From positions 9,585 through 73,584 of the forward strand of contig CABJAP010000018.1 in NCBI GenBank assembly GCA_902363595.1: DNA of 64,000 nt, read 5' to 3'. Under the pieces are notes generated by a model that was given only the letters and a program-made list of their open reading frames with translations, was not told the origin of the DNA and did no database searches. Shown here in pieces: positions 1 through 8,406 of this stretch. Within the stretch, counting starts at the first letter, position 1. Each line of letters begins with the position of its first letter. This DNA is from Clostridia bacterium (GTDB taxonomy: Bacteria; Bacillota; Clostridia; Peptostreptococcales; Anaerovoracaceae). A program made the translations under genes and the position numbers.

Positions 1-5
1 AAATT

Positions 6-33
6 GAAAGTTTGTTTCAGTTTTTTCCCGAAG
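6..33 (+). repeat. Repeat A, terminal fragment (copy A0)
   Basis: These 28 bases recur exactly at 210-237, where they form the end of a longer element (copy A1). The rest of this copy lies outside the window or is lost. It shows that two A elements lay in tandem at the left edge. Confidence 0.7.
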
Positions 34-74
34 ATCCCCACATTGTATCTCCAAGCCGCCGCAGCCTGGCATTG

Positions 75-237
75 CGGAAAACTTCTGTAAAAATTTGCAT
101 TCTTTACGCAAAGTTGTGGGTTTGCAGGGCCTGATCCCGGCAGCTTGCGGTCCTCGCGGCCTCATAGCGAATTTGACAGCGCCTGGTCGTTGGAACTTGC
201 GTAAAAAGCGAAAGTTTGTTTCAGTTTTTTCCCGAAG
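75..237 (+). repeat. Repeat A, full copy (A1), MITE-like
   Basis: A non-coding element of about 160 bp. Related copies lie at 47302-47468 (inverted, nearly full length), 17561-17633 (inverted, partial) and 10299-10385 (partial). Shared blocks include GGAAAACTTCTG at one end, CGCAAAGTTGTGGG, GGCCTGATCCCGGCA and CAGTTTTTTCCCG at the other end. The two ends are loosely inverted (CCGG-AAAA-CTG type), as in a miniature inverted-repeat element. Any open frame across it is taken as chance. Confidence 0.65.
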
Positions 238-482
238 CGCCGGGCGGCCTATCTTCACTCCTGTAAACAGGGCTGTCACATGAAAACTTATAAAAGTGTG
301 ATGATGCACACAGAATTATCAATAATTGTGTGATTGAATTGTGATTTTATGATAAACTGCATGTATAAAATGGTTTGAAGCACTTCTGAAAAGAACATAC
401 TTTCTGAAACGGCGTTTTCGTTTTCGCCAAACGAGTATATTTCAATCCACTGCAAACTGTTTGAGGGAATATTCATCTTGCG
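238..482. other. Intergenic, AT-rich, no gene seen
   Basis: Between repeat A1 and the fic remnant. I see no promoter, RNA or convincing frame. The missing 5' part of the fic gene should lie here, but no matching coding sequence is recognisable, so it was probably deleted. Confidence 0.4.
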
Positions 483-773
483 GTGTTTGTTTCAAGGCTG
501 TGGCAAATCCATATTTTCGGAGAGGGCAATACGCGAACAACGGCCGTGTTCTTTATTAAGTATCTGAGAACACTTGGCTTTTCAGCGGCAAATGATATCT
601 TTGCAGAACATGCGTGGTATTTCAGAAATGCCCTTGTTCGCGCCAACTATACCGACCTGCAGCAAGGTATTTACGGGACAACGGAGTACCTTGAAGCGTT
701 CCTCAGAAATCTGCTTTTGGATGAAAAAAAAGCTGCACAATCAGAATCTGCACATAAAGAAGTAATCGTCTGA
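483..773 (+). pseudogene. Fic-domain protein, 3' fragment
   Basis: The 96 readable residues match the C-terminal half of Fic/DOC-family proteins, which transfer AMP or similar groups to target proteins. The active-site motif is visible near residue 10 as H-I-F-G-E-G-N-T-R-T, close to the usual H-P-F-G-E-G-N-T-R-T of this subfamily. It is followed by the typical helices that end in a hydrophobic LRNLLL stretch. The N-terminal part, normally more than 100 residues including the helix that positions the motif, is absent. The only start is a GTG at the very edge of the homology, with no ribosome binding site. Proline of the motif is replaced by isoleucine. I read it as a decayed remnant. A second Fic relic lies at 7132-7650. 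Confidence 0.7.
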
Positions 774-807
774 AGAGGTGCTGCAAAATCATGTAAGGAG
801 GGATCCA

Positions 808-1494
808 ATGCCACGAATTTTTTTAGTCGAGGACGACAAGGCCATTTCCAAAAATCTAATGCTGCTGCTCCGCTCCGAGGGCTTTACGGTTACCTGCGCC
901 GGCTCGCGCGGAGAAGCCCTGGAGGCACTGGAGGAAAATAAGTTTGATCTGGCCCTTGTGGACATCTCCCTGCCCGATGGCAACGGCTTCACCGTTTGCA
1001 CGGAAATTAAGGCGTCCCAGGACATTCCCGTGATTTTTCTGACGGCTTCCGGCGACGAAGCCAGCGTGGTTACCGGGCTCAATATGGGAGCGGATGATTA
1101 TATCACAAAGCCCTTTCGCCCCCGCGAGCTGATTGCCAGAATCAAGACGGCTCTGCGGAAAAGGGGACGCCCCGGATCGGAGGTTGAGATCGGAGGACTT
1201 CATGTGGATACGGCCAGCGGCGTTGTTCGAAAGGACGGCAGTGAGGTGTTTCTTTCCGCCCTGGAGTACCGCCTGCTGCTGATCTTTATCAGCAATCCCA
1301 AGAGCATTATTACCAGAGGTAGGCTGCTGGACGAACTATGGGATGCAGCCGGCGAATTCGTCAATGACAACACACTGACGGTCTACATCAAGCGCCTGCG
1401 GGAAAAGATCGAAAGGGACCCGGCAAACCCGCAGATCATCCTCACTGTTCGCGGGACCGGTTACAGACTGGGGGACGGATATGCTTCGGAATAG
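808..1494 (+). CDS. OmpR-family response regulator
   Basis: 228-residue DNA-binding response regulator. The receiver domain (about 1-115) has the acidic pair D9/D10, phospho-acceptor D52 in LVDISLPDG, a conserved FLTASG and the lysine of TKPF. A winged-helix effector domain follows (about 130-225), ending in the usual RGTGYRL signature. I chose ATG 808 over the upstream ATG at 778 because AAGGAGG lies eight bases before it and the protein then starts directly with PRIFLVEDD. The gene overlaps the following kinase by 14 bases, so the two are translationally coupled. It probably controls the ABC exporter genes downstream, as in Bce-like and Vnc-like modules, although no binding site was identified. 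Confidence 0.93.
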   Translation: MPRIFLVEDDKAISKNLMLLLRSEGFTVTCAGSRGEALEALEENKFDLALVDISLPDGNGFTVCTEIKASQDIPVIFLTASGDEASVVTGLNMGADDYITKPFRPRELIARIKTALRKRGRPGSEVEIGGLHVDTASGVVRKDGSEVFLSALEYRLLLIFISNPKSIITRGRLLDELWDAAGEFVNDNTLTVYIKRLREKIERDPANPQIILTVRGTGYRLGDGYASE

Positions 1495-2470
1495 AGAATT
1501 TCGCAGGTTCGCCCTGGTGTTTACCCTGATCGCCGCCATTTTTACAGCGCTGGGATTTTCCATAAACGCGGCCGCGGGAATCCTTTTCCTGGGCGGAGCC
1601 GCTGCTTTTGCGACGGCTTTTTGTGTGTTTACCAAAGCCCGGTATCAAAACATAGCTCGAATCTCCGACCAGATCGATCAGGTGCTTCATAATGCGGAGC
1701 ATCTGTTTATCAGCGATTCGGAAGAGGGGGAGCTTTCCATCCTCAGCAGCGAAATCCAAAAAATGACGCTGCGGATTCGGGAGCAGAACGATATTTTAAA
1801 AAAAGAAAAGGCACATCTTGCCGAATCCCTGGCCGACATCGCCCACCAGCTCCGCACCCCGCTGACCTCGGTAAACCTGATTTTATCCTTGCTGGACAAT
1901 TGCACGGATGAAAAGGAGCGGAAAGCCTTTGTGCGGGAAACAGAAGAACTCCTGGTGCAGATGGACTGGCTGCTCACTTCCTTATTAAAGCTGTCCCGCC
2001 TGGATGCAGGGGTTGTTGTCTTTCAGTGCCAGCAGGTGGATGTGAGAGAAATGATCTCCGCCGCCGTCCGGCCGCTGGCCATTTCCATGGAGCTGCGCGA
2101 TATCGATCTGACGGTGGACGTGCCTGAAGGAATGGTGATTGAAGGAGATGGCGGCTGGCTTTCAGAAGCGGTTCAGAACATTATCAAAAACTGCATGGAA
2201 AGCGCTGGGGAAAAGGGGACAATTCAGATTTATTGCGCAGATAACCCGCTGTTTGCCCAGATTACCATCCGCGACAGCGGCAAAGGCTTTGAGAAAGAGG
2301 ACTTGCTTCATCTGTTTGACCGGTTTTACCGGGGAAAAAGCGAAAACGCAGCCGGATATGGCATTGGGCTGGCCCTCTGCAAGACCATCCTTACGCGCCA
2401 GGGCGGAGCGATTACAGCCAAGAATCATCCCAAAGGAGGGGCGGTTTTCATCATCCGTTTTCCAAAGTGA
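1481..2470 (+). CDS. Sensor histidine kinase
   Basis: 329-residue membrane kinase, partner of the preceding regulator. Two closely spaced membrane segments (about 9-27 and 30-50) with almost no external loop resemble the intramembrane-sensing kinases that sit with ABC exporters of antimicrobial peptides. The dimerisation domain carries the phospho-acceptor H122 in IAHQLRTPLTS. The ATP-binding domain shows the G1 motif RDSGKGF, an F-box-like DRFYRG and the G2 motif GIGLALCK. With so small an external surface it probably senses through the downstream permease rather than a ligand of its own. That is inference from gene order and topology. Confidence 0.92.
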   Translation: MLRNREFRRFALVFTLIAAIFTALGFSINAAAGILFLGGAAAFATAFCVFTKARYQNIARISDQIDQVLHNAEHLFISDSEEGELSILSSEIQKMTLRIREQNDILKKEKAHLAESLADIAHQLRTPLTSVNLILSLLDNCTDEKERKAFVRETEELLVQMDWLLTSLLKLSRLDAGVVVFQCQQVDVREMISAAVRPLAISMELRDIDLTVDVPEGMVIEGDGGWLSEAVQNIIKNCMESAGEKGTIQIYCADNPLFAQITIRDSGKGFEKEDLLHLFDRFYRGKSENAAGYGIGLALCKTILTRQGGAITAKNHPKGGAVFIIRFPK

Positions 2471-2552
2471 CGGATCTCTCACTTGAAAGTCACGGAGATG
2501 TAAGTTTAAGGTTCTATTATATGGGTAAACCAAGAGAAAGGAGACTCACATA

Positions 2553-3242
2553 ATGGACTTTTTAAGAATTGAAAATCTAAGTAAGGTCTACGGCAAGGGC
2601 GCCAACCAAGTGATCGCCCTGGACCACGTTTCACTGACAATCCAAAAGGGGGAATTTACTGCCATCATCGGTTCGTCAGGATCGGGCAAATCCACCTTGC
2701 TGCACATCATCGGCGGCGTGGATGTGCCCACAGGCGGCAAAGTGTACCTGGACGGACAGGACGTTTATGCTCAGAACAATGAAAAGCTGGCTGTTTTCCG
2801 CCGTCGTCAGGTGGGGCTGATTTACCAGTTTCACAATCTCATTCCAACCCTCAATGTGGTGGAAAACATTACCCTGCCCATCCTGATGGATAAGCGCAAG
2901 GTAAACCAGGAGCGGCTTAGCGATCTGCTGGAGCTTTTGGGTCTGCAGGATCGGAGGAACCATTTGCCCAATCAGCTTTCGGGAGGCCAGCAGCAGCGAG
3001 TTTCCATCGGGCGGGCTCTGATGAACGCCCCGCAGGTCTGCCTTGCCGATGAGCCAACCGGCAGCTTGGACAGCAAGAACGGACAGGAAATCATAAGCCT
3101 GCTCAAGCTGAGCAATCGAAAATACGGCCAAACCCTGATCCTGGTTACCCATGATGAGAACATTGCTCTGCAGGCAGACCGCATTATTTCCATCGCGGAC
3201 GGAAAAGTCGTGCGGGACGAGAGGCAGGCGGTACGGCTATGA
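2553..3242 (+). CDS. ABC transporter ATPase, MacB/LolD type
   Basis: 229-residue ATPase with Walker A GSSGSGKST (about 37-45), signature LSGGQQQRVSIGRAL, Walker B VCLADEPTG and a switch histidine in LVTHD. Length and sequence are those of the LolD/MacB/BceA group, which power FtsX-type permeases. A good ribosome site (AAAGGAG) precedes ATG 2553. The coding region overlaps the permease start by four bases (ATGA). An 82-bp gap separates it from the kinase gene and could hold a regulator-controlled promoter, but I could not define one with confidence. The likely role is detoxification or export of a peptide or lipid-targeting compound at the membrane. Confidence 0.93.
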   Translation: MDFLRIENLSKVYGKGANQVIALDHVSLTIQKGEFTAIIGSSGSGKSTLLHIIGGVDVPTGGKVYLDGQDVYAQNNEKLAVFRRRQVGLIYQFHNLIPTLNVVENITLPILMDKRKVNQERLSDLLELLGLQDRRNHLPNQLSGGQQQRVSIGRALMNAPQVCLADEPTGSLDSKNGQEIISLLKLSNRKYGQTLILVTHDENIALQADRIISIADGKVVRDERQAVRL

Positions 3243-5827
3243 ACATCTTTAATAAAGTTGCCCTCCAAGGCATGAAAAAGAGTCCGACCCGTACCATCGT
3301 AACGGTGATCGGCGTGATTCTATCCGCCGCCATGATTACGGCGGTTGCCGCGTTTGCCGTCTCTTTGCAAACCTATATGGTAAAGGGCGCAATGGAGAAA
3401 TACGGAGATTGGCATGTGGAGTTTCTGGACGTAAATGACGCTTTTGTCAAGGAACAGGCCAAAGATCAAGAAGTTAAAAATACCGCGGCCATTGAAAATA
3501 TTGGCTATGCAGCGCTCAAGGGCGGAAAAAACCCGGAAAAACCGTATTTGTTTGTGGCGGGATTTTCTAAGGAAGCCTTTGATACCCTGCCGATTGATCT
3601 TCTTTCCGGGCGGATGCCTGAAAACAGCGGGGAAGTTGTTCTTCCTGCCCACGTGGCTTCAAACGGAGGCGTGAAATACGAAGTGGGCGATACCTTGTCC
3701 CTGGCTGTCGGCGATCGGGAAGCGGGCGGAAAGGAGTTGGGCCAGCACGACCCGTACGCTGCTGGCAATGAGAAGAATGCGGTCAGAGAACATCTGGAAA
3801 CAAATGACCAAAGGACTTACAAAATCGTCGGAATCTGCGAAAGACCGGCTTTTGAAGAGTTTTCCTCACCGGGCTATACCCTGATTACTGCGGCGGACTC
3901 GGCGCACCCAGCAGGCAGTCTCAGTGTCTTTGTCACCCTGGACAATCCCAAGGGAACCCGGGATTATGCAGCCAGCGCGGCCGGAAGCCATGCCTGCGTC
4001 TTTAACGACGATGTGCTGCGGTTCATGGGTCTCTCAAACGACAACTTGTTCAATATGCTTTTGTATTCAGTGGTGGGAATTCTGGTCGTTATGATCATGA
4101 TCGGCTCGATCTTTTTGATCTATAATTCCTTCAACATTTCCCTGAATGAACGCACGCGGCAGTTCGGAATCTTATCATCGGTAGGAGCTACAGCCAGACA
4201 GCTGCGAAACTCGGTGCTCTTTGAAGGATTTTGCATCGGCGCGGTGGGCATACCCATCGGCGTGCTGGCGGGAATCGGCAGCATCAGCCTGGTCATTTCC
4301 ATAATCTCCAAAAAATTTGCCAGCTTTGCTTACAGCAGCGTACCTTTGAAACTGATGGTGTCCGTTCCGGCCATTATCGCCGCGGCGGTTGTGAGCATGA
4401 TTACCATTTTGATTTCCGCTTATATCCCGGCTAAGAAAGCTGCCGGCACTCCTGTGATGGAGAACATTCGGCAGACCAATGAGGTGAAAGTGGACCCAAA
4501 AGCCGTTAAAACATCAAAGCTGGCGCAGCGGCTTTACGGTTTGGAGGGCACACTGGCTTTGAAAAACTTTAAACGCAACAAGGGGCGTTATCGGAGCATT
4601 GTCCTCTCTCTCACTTTGAGCGTGGTTCTGTTCGTTTCGGCAGGAACGTTCGGTGCTCATCTGAAGCAGGGAGCGGAGCGGTCGGCGGTAAACAGCGACT
4701 ATGATATCTGTCTCTATACACAAAATGGAAATGACGACGAGTTATTTGGACTTTATGACCGGCTTCGGACTGCGGGAGGTGTTTACGAAAGTTCTTATCA
4801 GAGCATTTTAAAGTACAGATGTCCGGCCGCAGCCGGGGATTTTTCCCAGGGGTCTCAAAAAGCTGCCGGACTTGATGGGACAAAGGAAACGGTTGATCTG
4901 TCCATGGATATCCAATTCATTGAGGACAGCATATATCTGGATTTTATCAAAAGCCTGGGCTTGTCTCCAACAGAATATACCGGGGAAAACGCCAAATTGA
5001 TCGCTGCTGCCAAGGTGAAAAATGACAGGCAGAAGCAGGATGAAAAGAATTCCCTGATCGATTTGTTCGCAAAAAACTCAATTGACGTGCGCATTGCGCC
5101 TGAAAAAGACGGTAAGCCCCAGGCAAAGCAGGGACAGGATGTGAGCATCACCTTTGTCGATACCATCCCGTCGGATACGCTGCCAACAGATCCTTCTGAG
5201 GTAAAGCCGTATGTTTTTATCGCAGTGGCTCCTTATCAGTTAAAGGATCGATTCGATAGTGCCGGGGTCCAAAATCAGATGGGATTGACGTTCCTCTCAA
5301 AGAACCCGGCTCAGTCGACGGCGGAAATGGAAAAGATGATCCAGGGTGCGGGACTTGCATCCAAATATACCCTTTACAATGTGCATAAAATATTTGAGCA
5401 AAACCGCAGCTTGCTCTTTGTGGTAAATCTGTTCGCATACGTTTTTATTATCATGATTTCGCTGATTGCCATTGCCAATGTGTTCAATACCATTTCCACT
5501 AATATCAGACTACGCAGGCGGGAACTGGCTATGCTTCGTTCTGTGGGAATGTCTGATCGGGATTTCCAGAAAATGATGAATTTTGAATGCGCCTTTTATG
5601 GCATGCGCACCCTGCTGCTGGGACTTCCCATCGCGGCGGTCCTCTCCTTTCTGATTTACAAGGTGATGGCAGCGGGCGGGCTGGATCTGGAATTCATCTT
5701 CCCATGGAGCAGCATGGGCATCAGTATAGCCGGGGTGTTCCTGGTCATTTTTATCACCATGCTCTATGCCATCAGCCGCATCAAAAAAGAAAATATTATC
5801 GATGTGCTCCGTGACGATATGGCCTGA
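3239..5827 (+). CDS. FtsX-like ABC permease, two-domain
   Basis: 862-residue membrane protein. A first membrane helix (about 18-40) is followed by a large external domain (about 40-270), a three-helix FtsX block (about 275-400), a further helix near 450-470, a second external domain (about 475-735) and a second FtsX block (about 740-855). This duplicated MacB-like plan, with two extracytoplasmic domains, differs from BceB permeases, which have a single external domain. Each FtsX block shows a conserved glycine-rich R..GILSSVGA or RRELAMLRSVGM element. It forms a transporter with the ATPase whose gene it overlaps, and the preceding kinase probably monitors it. The substrate is unknown. Confidence 0.9.
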   Translation: MNIFNKVALQGMKKSPTRTIVTVIGVILSAAMITAVAAFAVSLQTYMVKGAMEKYGDWHVEFLDVNDAFVKEQAKDQEVKNTAAIENIGYAALKGGKNPEKPYLFVAGFSKEAFDTLPIDLLSGRMPENSGEVVLPAHVASNGGVKYEVGDTLSLAVGDREAGGKELGQHDPYAAGNEKNAVREHLETNDQRTYKIVGICERPAFEEFSSPGYTLITAADSAHPAGSLSVFVTLDNPKGTRDYAASAAGSHACVFNDDVLRFMGLSNDNLFNMLLYSVVGILVVMIMIGSIFLIYNSFNISLNERTRQFGILSSVGATARQLRNSVLFEGFCIGAVGIPIGVLAGIGSISLVISIISKKFASFAYSSVPLKLMVSVPAIIAAAVVSMITILISAYIPAKKAAGTPVMENIRQTNEVKVDPKAVKTSKLAQRLYGLEGTLALKNFKRNKGRYRSIVLSLTLSVVLFVSAGTFGAHLKQGAERSAVNSDYDICLYTQNGNDDELFGLYDRLRTAGGVYESSYQSILKYRCPAAAGDFSQGSQKAAGLDGTKETVDLSMDIQFIEDSIYLDFIKSLGLSPTEYTGENAKLIAAAKVKNDRQKQDEKNSLIDLFAKNSIDVRIAPEKDGKPQAKQGQDVSITFVDTIPSDTLPTDPSEVKPYVFIAVAPYQLKDRFDSAGVQNQMGLTFLSKNPAQSTAEMEKMIQGAGLASKYTLYNVHKIFEQNRSLLFVVNLFAYVFIIMISLIAIANVFNTISTNIRLRRRELAMLRSVGMSDRDFQKMMNFECAFYGMRTLLLGLPIAAVLSFLIYKVMAAGGLDLEFIFPWSSMGISIAGVFLVIFITMLYAISRIKKENIIDVLRDDMA

Positions 5828-5850
5828 TTTTAGTCCGATTTGCGGTAATT

Positions 5851-5908
5851 GGGCCTGAAAGGAAAAGAAAATGCCCAAAAGGTGCAAAAACCTTTGACTT
5901 TCAGGCCC
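5851..5908. repeat. 11-bp perfect inverted repeat over rplM promoter
   Basis: GGGCCTGAAAG (5851-5861) is repeated inverted as CTTTCAGGCCC (5898-5908). The right arm overlaps the -35 hexamer and enters the spacer of the rplM promoter. It could be an operator, or a terminator-like hairpin for the upstream permease gene, though it lacks a T-run. Confidence 0.6.
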
Positions 5909-5922
5909 AGTAAGTGTAAAAT
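5894..5922 (+). promoter_or_regulatory. Sigma-A promoter of rplM-rpsI
   Basis: TTGACT (5894-5899), a 17-bp spacer and TAAAAT (5917-5922). This near-consensus housekeeping promoter lies about 175 bp before rplM. Confidence 0.8.
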
Positions 5923-5929
5923 ATCCTCG

Positions 5930-6096
5930 TGTCGCAAACAGTGGCACGTTTTTCGCGCGAGCAGGATGGGAGAGCCGTCCGGAGCGAGCGCGGCTAAAAA
6001 TCGTTTTAGTTCGTCGAAACCAATTCTTTAGAATTCGAGTAGACAGAGCCGAACCAGATCCCGCAGGGATCCCAGTAGGTAGAAAGGAAAAGGAAA
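5930..6096 (+). promoter_or_regulatory. Long 5' leader of rplM, possible L13 leader
   Basis: About 165 untranslated bases lie between the predicted transcription start and rplM. It contains several short GC-rich self-complementary stretches, for example CAGATCCCGCAGGGATC. Firmicutes rplM operons often carry an autoregulatory L13-binding leader. I did not fold this one, so the identity is inference from position and length. Confidence 0.4.
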
Positions 6097-6525
6097 ATGA
6101 GTTCATTTATCGCAAAGCCTCATGAAGTTGAACGTAAATGGTACGTTGTAGACGCAGAAGGCAAGAACCTCGGCAGAATGGCTTCGCAGGTCGCGGCTAT
6201 TTTAAGAGGAAAGAACAAACCGACTTACACACCTCACGTTGACTGCGGTGATTATGTGATCATCGTCAATGCTGACAAAGTGGAAGTGACAGGCAAGAAG
6301 AGAAAAGAAAAGATCTACAAGAGACATACCGGATATCCGGGCGGTCTGAGAGAGGTCACTTTCGAGCAGTTAATGGAAAAACATCCGACTGAAGTGGTAA
6401 GACATGCGATCAAAGGCATGATGCCAAACGGCAAACTCGGCAGACAGATGTACAAGAAACTGAAGGTTTATGCGGGACCGGAACACGATCACGCAGCGCA
6501 GAAGCCGGAAGTTTTGGATATTTAG
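6097..6525 (+). CDS. rplM: 50S ribosomal protein L13
   Basis: 142-residue ribosomal protein L13, full family length. Diagnostic segments include [17 protein letters not shown] near the N-terminus, [17 protein letters not shown], the HTGYPGG motif and the [18 protein letters not shown] tail. L13 binds early to 23S rRNA during assembly of the large subunit. The start follows GAAAGGAAAAGG. It is the first gene of the two-gene operon with rpsI, as in nearly all bacteria. Its promoter at 5894-5922 and long leader suggest growth-rate or autogenous control. Confidence 0.98.
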   Translation: MSSFIAKPHEVERKWYVVDAEGKNLGRMASQVAAILRGKNKPTYTPHVDCGDYVIIVNADKVEVTGKKRKEKIYKRHTGYPGGLREVTFEQLMEKHPTEVVRHAIKGMMPNGKLGRQMYKKLKVYAGPEHDHAAQKPEVLDI

Positions 6526-6544
6526 AGAAGGGAGGAATTGAACA

Positions 6545-6940
6545 ATGGCAAAAACGCAATATTACGGAACAGGAAGAAGAAAGTCTTCAGTTGCTAGAGT
6601 GAGATTAATCCCTGGTACTGGAAACGTGACAGTAAACGGAAAACCTCTGGACGATTATCTGGCAATGGAAATCGTAAAAAGAGAAGTTAAGCGGCCTTTC
6701 GAAATCGCAGGCTGCGAAGGCAAGTTTGACGTAATCGCTACCGTGAGCGGCGGCGGATACACCGGACAGGCCGGAGCTCTGAGACATGGTATTTCAAGAG
6801 CACTGTGCGAAGCGGACAGAGACGCCTACAGAGCGCCGCTGAAAGCTGCCGGATTCCTGACAAGAGATTCAAGGATGAAGGAAAGAAAGAAATACGGACT
6901 CAAAAAAGCCAGAAGAGCAAGCCAGTTCTCAAAACGTTAA
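6545..6940 (+). CDS. rpsI: 30S ribosomal protein S9
   Basis: 131-residue ribosomal protein S9, full length. It starts with the typical [16 protein letters not shown] and ends in a basic tail [12 protein letters not shown], whose last residues reach the P-site tRNA in the small subunit. GGGAGG lies ten bases before ATG 6545, and only 19 bases separate the gene from rplM. A strong intrinsic terminator at 6970-7004 closes the operon. Confidence 0.98.
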   Translation: MAKTQYYGTGRRKSSVARVRLIPGTGNVTVNGKPLDDYLAMEIVKREVKRPFEIAGCEGKFDVIATVSGGGYTGQAGALRHGISRALCEADRDAYRAPLKAAGFLTRDSRMKERKKYGLKKARRASQFSKR

Positions 6941-6969
6941 GAACTGCACCGCAATTCGAACTATCATCA

Positions 6970-7004
6970 AACCCCTTCCGGGAGCTATCCGGAAGGGGTT
7001 TTTT
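6970..7004 (+). terminator. Intrinsic terminator of rplM-rpsI
   Basis: Perfect 12-bp stem AACCCCTTCCGG / CCGGAAGGGGTT with a 7-base loop, running into six T residues. It lies 30 bases after the rpsI stop. Confidence 0.92.
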
Positions 7005-7131
7005 GGAAAGGCGCCCAGCATCGGGCCGGGGAGGCTGGGATATTGAGGCAGAAAGGCTTTAAAAGTTTTTGCACGATGAATGACCTTGATGAATAATCTT
7101 GAAGTCTGGCAAAATGCTTGTCCAAATTTAG

Positions 7132-7650
7132 CCTCTCACGATAGCAAATGAAACAACTTGGATTAATAGAACTCAAATGGCAGAACTATTTGGTCGGGAT
7201 ATTAAAACAATAGGAAAACATATTAATAATGCTTTGCGAGAAGAACTTTCAGAGGAAAACTCAGTTGTCGCAAAATTTGCGACAACTGCTTCAGATGGAA
7301 AAACCTATATGACAGAACACTATAATCTTGATGCCATCATTTCCGTAGGATATCGCGTAAAATCTAAAAGAGGAGTAGAATTTCGGGTGGGGAAGATTTA
7401 TATCCCACTATTAGAAGAGAAAGCTGCGAATTTATTGTACTTTGTCACAAAGAACCATAGCTTTTCAGACGGAAATAAACGAATAGCAGCAACCATATTT
7501 CTTTACTTCATGGATAAGAATAATGCGTTGTTTCATGAAGGTGAAAAACAGATTGATGACCATACGCTTGTGGCGCTCACAATCATAATGGAGTCAAATC
7601 CGGAAGAAAAAGAAATGATGATAAGTGTGATTATGAATTGCCTAAAATAA
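7132..7650 (+). pseudogene. RhuM-Fic (DOC-like) fusion gene, deleted remnant
   Basis: The frame from 7132 reads two pieces joined in phase. Residues up to about 72 are the N-terminal KilA-N/RhuM-type DNA-binding region (WINRTQMAELF, NLDAIISVGYRVKSKRGVEFR). From about residue 85 on comes the end of a DOC-like Fic domain with the active-site-like motif K-N-H-S-F-S-D-G-N-K-R and then IAATIFLYFMDKN. Full relatives, as I recall them, are over 300 residues, so roughly 150 middle residues are missing, with the reading frame kept. The natural start is also lost. The open frame begins after a TAG at 7129, and the first ATG (7177) lies inside the conserved helix without a ribosome site. Base composition is clearly AT-richer than the neighbours, which suggests past horizontal gain. 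Confidence 0.72.
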
Positions 7651-7673
7651 TTAATTTGGATATTATTTTCTTT

Positions 7674-7703
7674 TTGTACCTGCCGGGCTAAATGAGATAT
7701 AAT
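7674..7703 (+). promoter_or_regulatory. Sigma-A promoter of NimA-like gene
   Basis: TTGTAC (7674-7679), 18-bp spacer, TATAAT (7698-7703), 30 bases before the start codon at 7734. Confidence 0.7.
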
Positions 7704-7733
7704 AATTCAAAACATAAGAAAGAGGTGATCCAT

Positions 7734-8222
7734 ATGTTTCGACCTATGAGACGCAAGAATCAGGAGTTATCGTTTGGAGAAAGCGCGGCGATTTTGGAGA
7801 GAGGCACTTCTGGCGTGCTGGCCGCGGCAGGGGATGATGAATATCCATACGCAGTTCCCCTCAGCTATGTGTATGCAGACTCAAAGATCTTTTTCCACTG
7901 TGCAGCGGAAGGCCATAAGATGGATGCCATTGCAAGGAACCATAAAGTGTCTTTTTGCGTCATCGACCAGGACCAGATCGTTCCCGAAAAATACACCACT
8001 TATTTTCGGAGCGCAATCGCCTTTGGAAAGGCAAGGGTGCTGGAAGACGAAGGGGAAAAACGGGCGGCCATAGAGCTTTTGGCAGAGAAATATTCACCGG
8101 AGTTTGAAGAGGGCCGCAAGCAGGAAATAGACAGTCAATTTGAGCAGGTGCGCATGGTTGAGATCGATATTGAACACTTGACCGGCAAAGAAGCGATTGA
8201 ATTGGTGAAGGCGAAGGGTTAA
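7734..8222 (+). CDS. NimA-like pyridoxamine 5'-phosphate oxidase-family protein
   Basis: 162-residue FMN-binding split-barrel protein. The fold is indicated by the segment YAVPLSYVYADSKIFFHCA, followed by GHKMDAI and a late MVEIDIEHLTGKEA. This family includes NimA-type 5-nitroimidazole reductases and other small flavin reductases. True pyridoxamine-phosphate oxidase activity is unlikely. I chose ATG 7734 because AGAGGTGAT lies just upstream and an earlier ATG at 7692 overlaps the promoter. It is a single-gene unit with its own promoter. A paralogue of the same family lies at 23435-23905. The substrate is unknown. Confidence 0.85.
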   Translation: MFRPMRRKNQELSFGESAAILERGTSGVLAAAGDDEYPYAVPLSYVYADSKIFFHCAAEGHKMDAIARNHKVSFCVIDQDQIVPEKYTTYFRSAIAFGKARVLEDEGEKRAAIELLAEKYSPEFEEGRKQEIDSQFEQVRMVEIDIEHLTGKEAIELVKAKG

Positions 8223-8324
8223 TTGAGTATGCACTTACGAAACTTGGGGAAGAACGATTAAAGTATCTGCCAGCAAAATAAACTTTTAAAATTGGCGCGT
8301 GTATAGGAAAAAATGGTGCGGTCC

Positions 8325-8375
8325 TTGACATCTTCTACAAACGTAGTATATAATTACTACAGATGTAGAAGATGT
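8325..8375 (+). promoter_or_regulatory. blaI-M56 promoter inside a 48-bp palindromic operator
   Basis: TTGACA (8325-8330), 18-bp spacer and TATAAT (8349-8354). The promoter is wrapped in a near-perfect palindrome (8328-8375) whose outer 11-bp arms ACATCTTCTAC / GTAGAAGATGT match exactly. Inside are two CTAC-N4-GTAG sites (8335-8346 and 8357-8368) with centres 22 bp apart. This is the pattern expected of BlaI/MecI repressor operators, so the downstream pair is probably autorepressed. Confidence 0.85.
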
Positions 8376-8406
8376 TTTTTAATGCCTGCAGAAGGGAGGG
8401 ATAACA

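Noticed and set aside
95..283. A 62-codon frame over repeat A1
   Set aside because: It lies inside a non-coding dispersed repeat, lacks a ribosome site and has no recognisable product.
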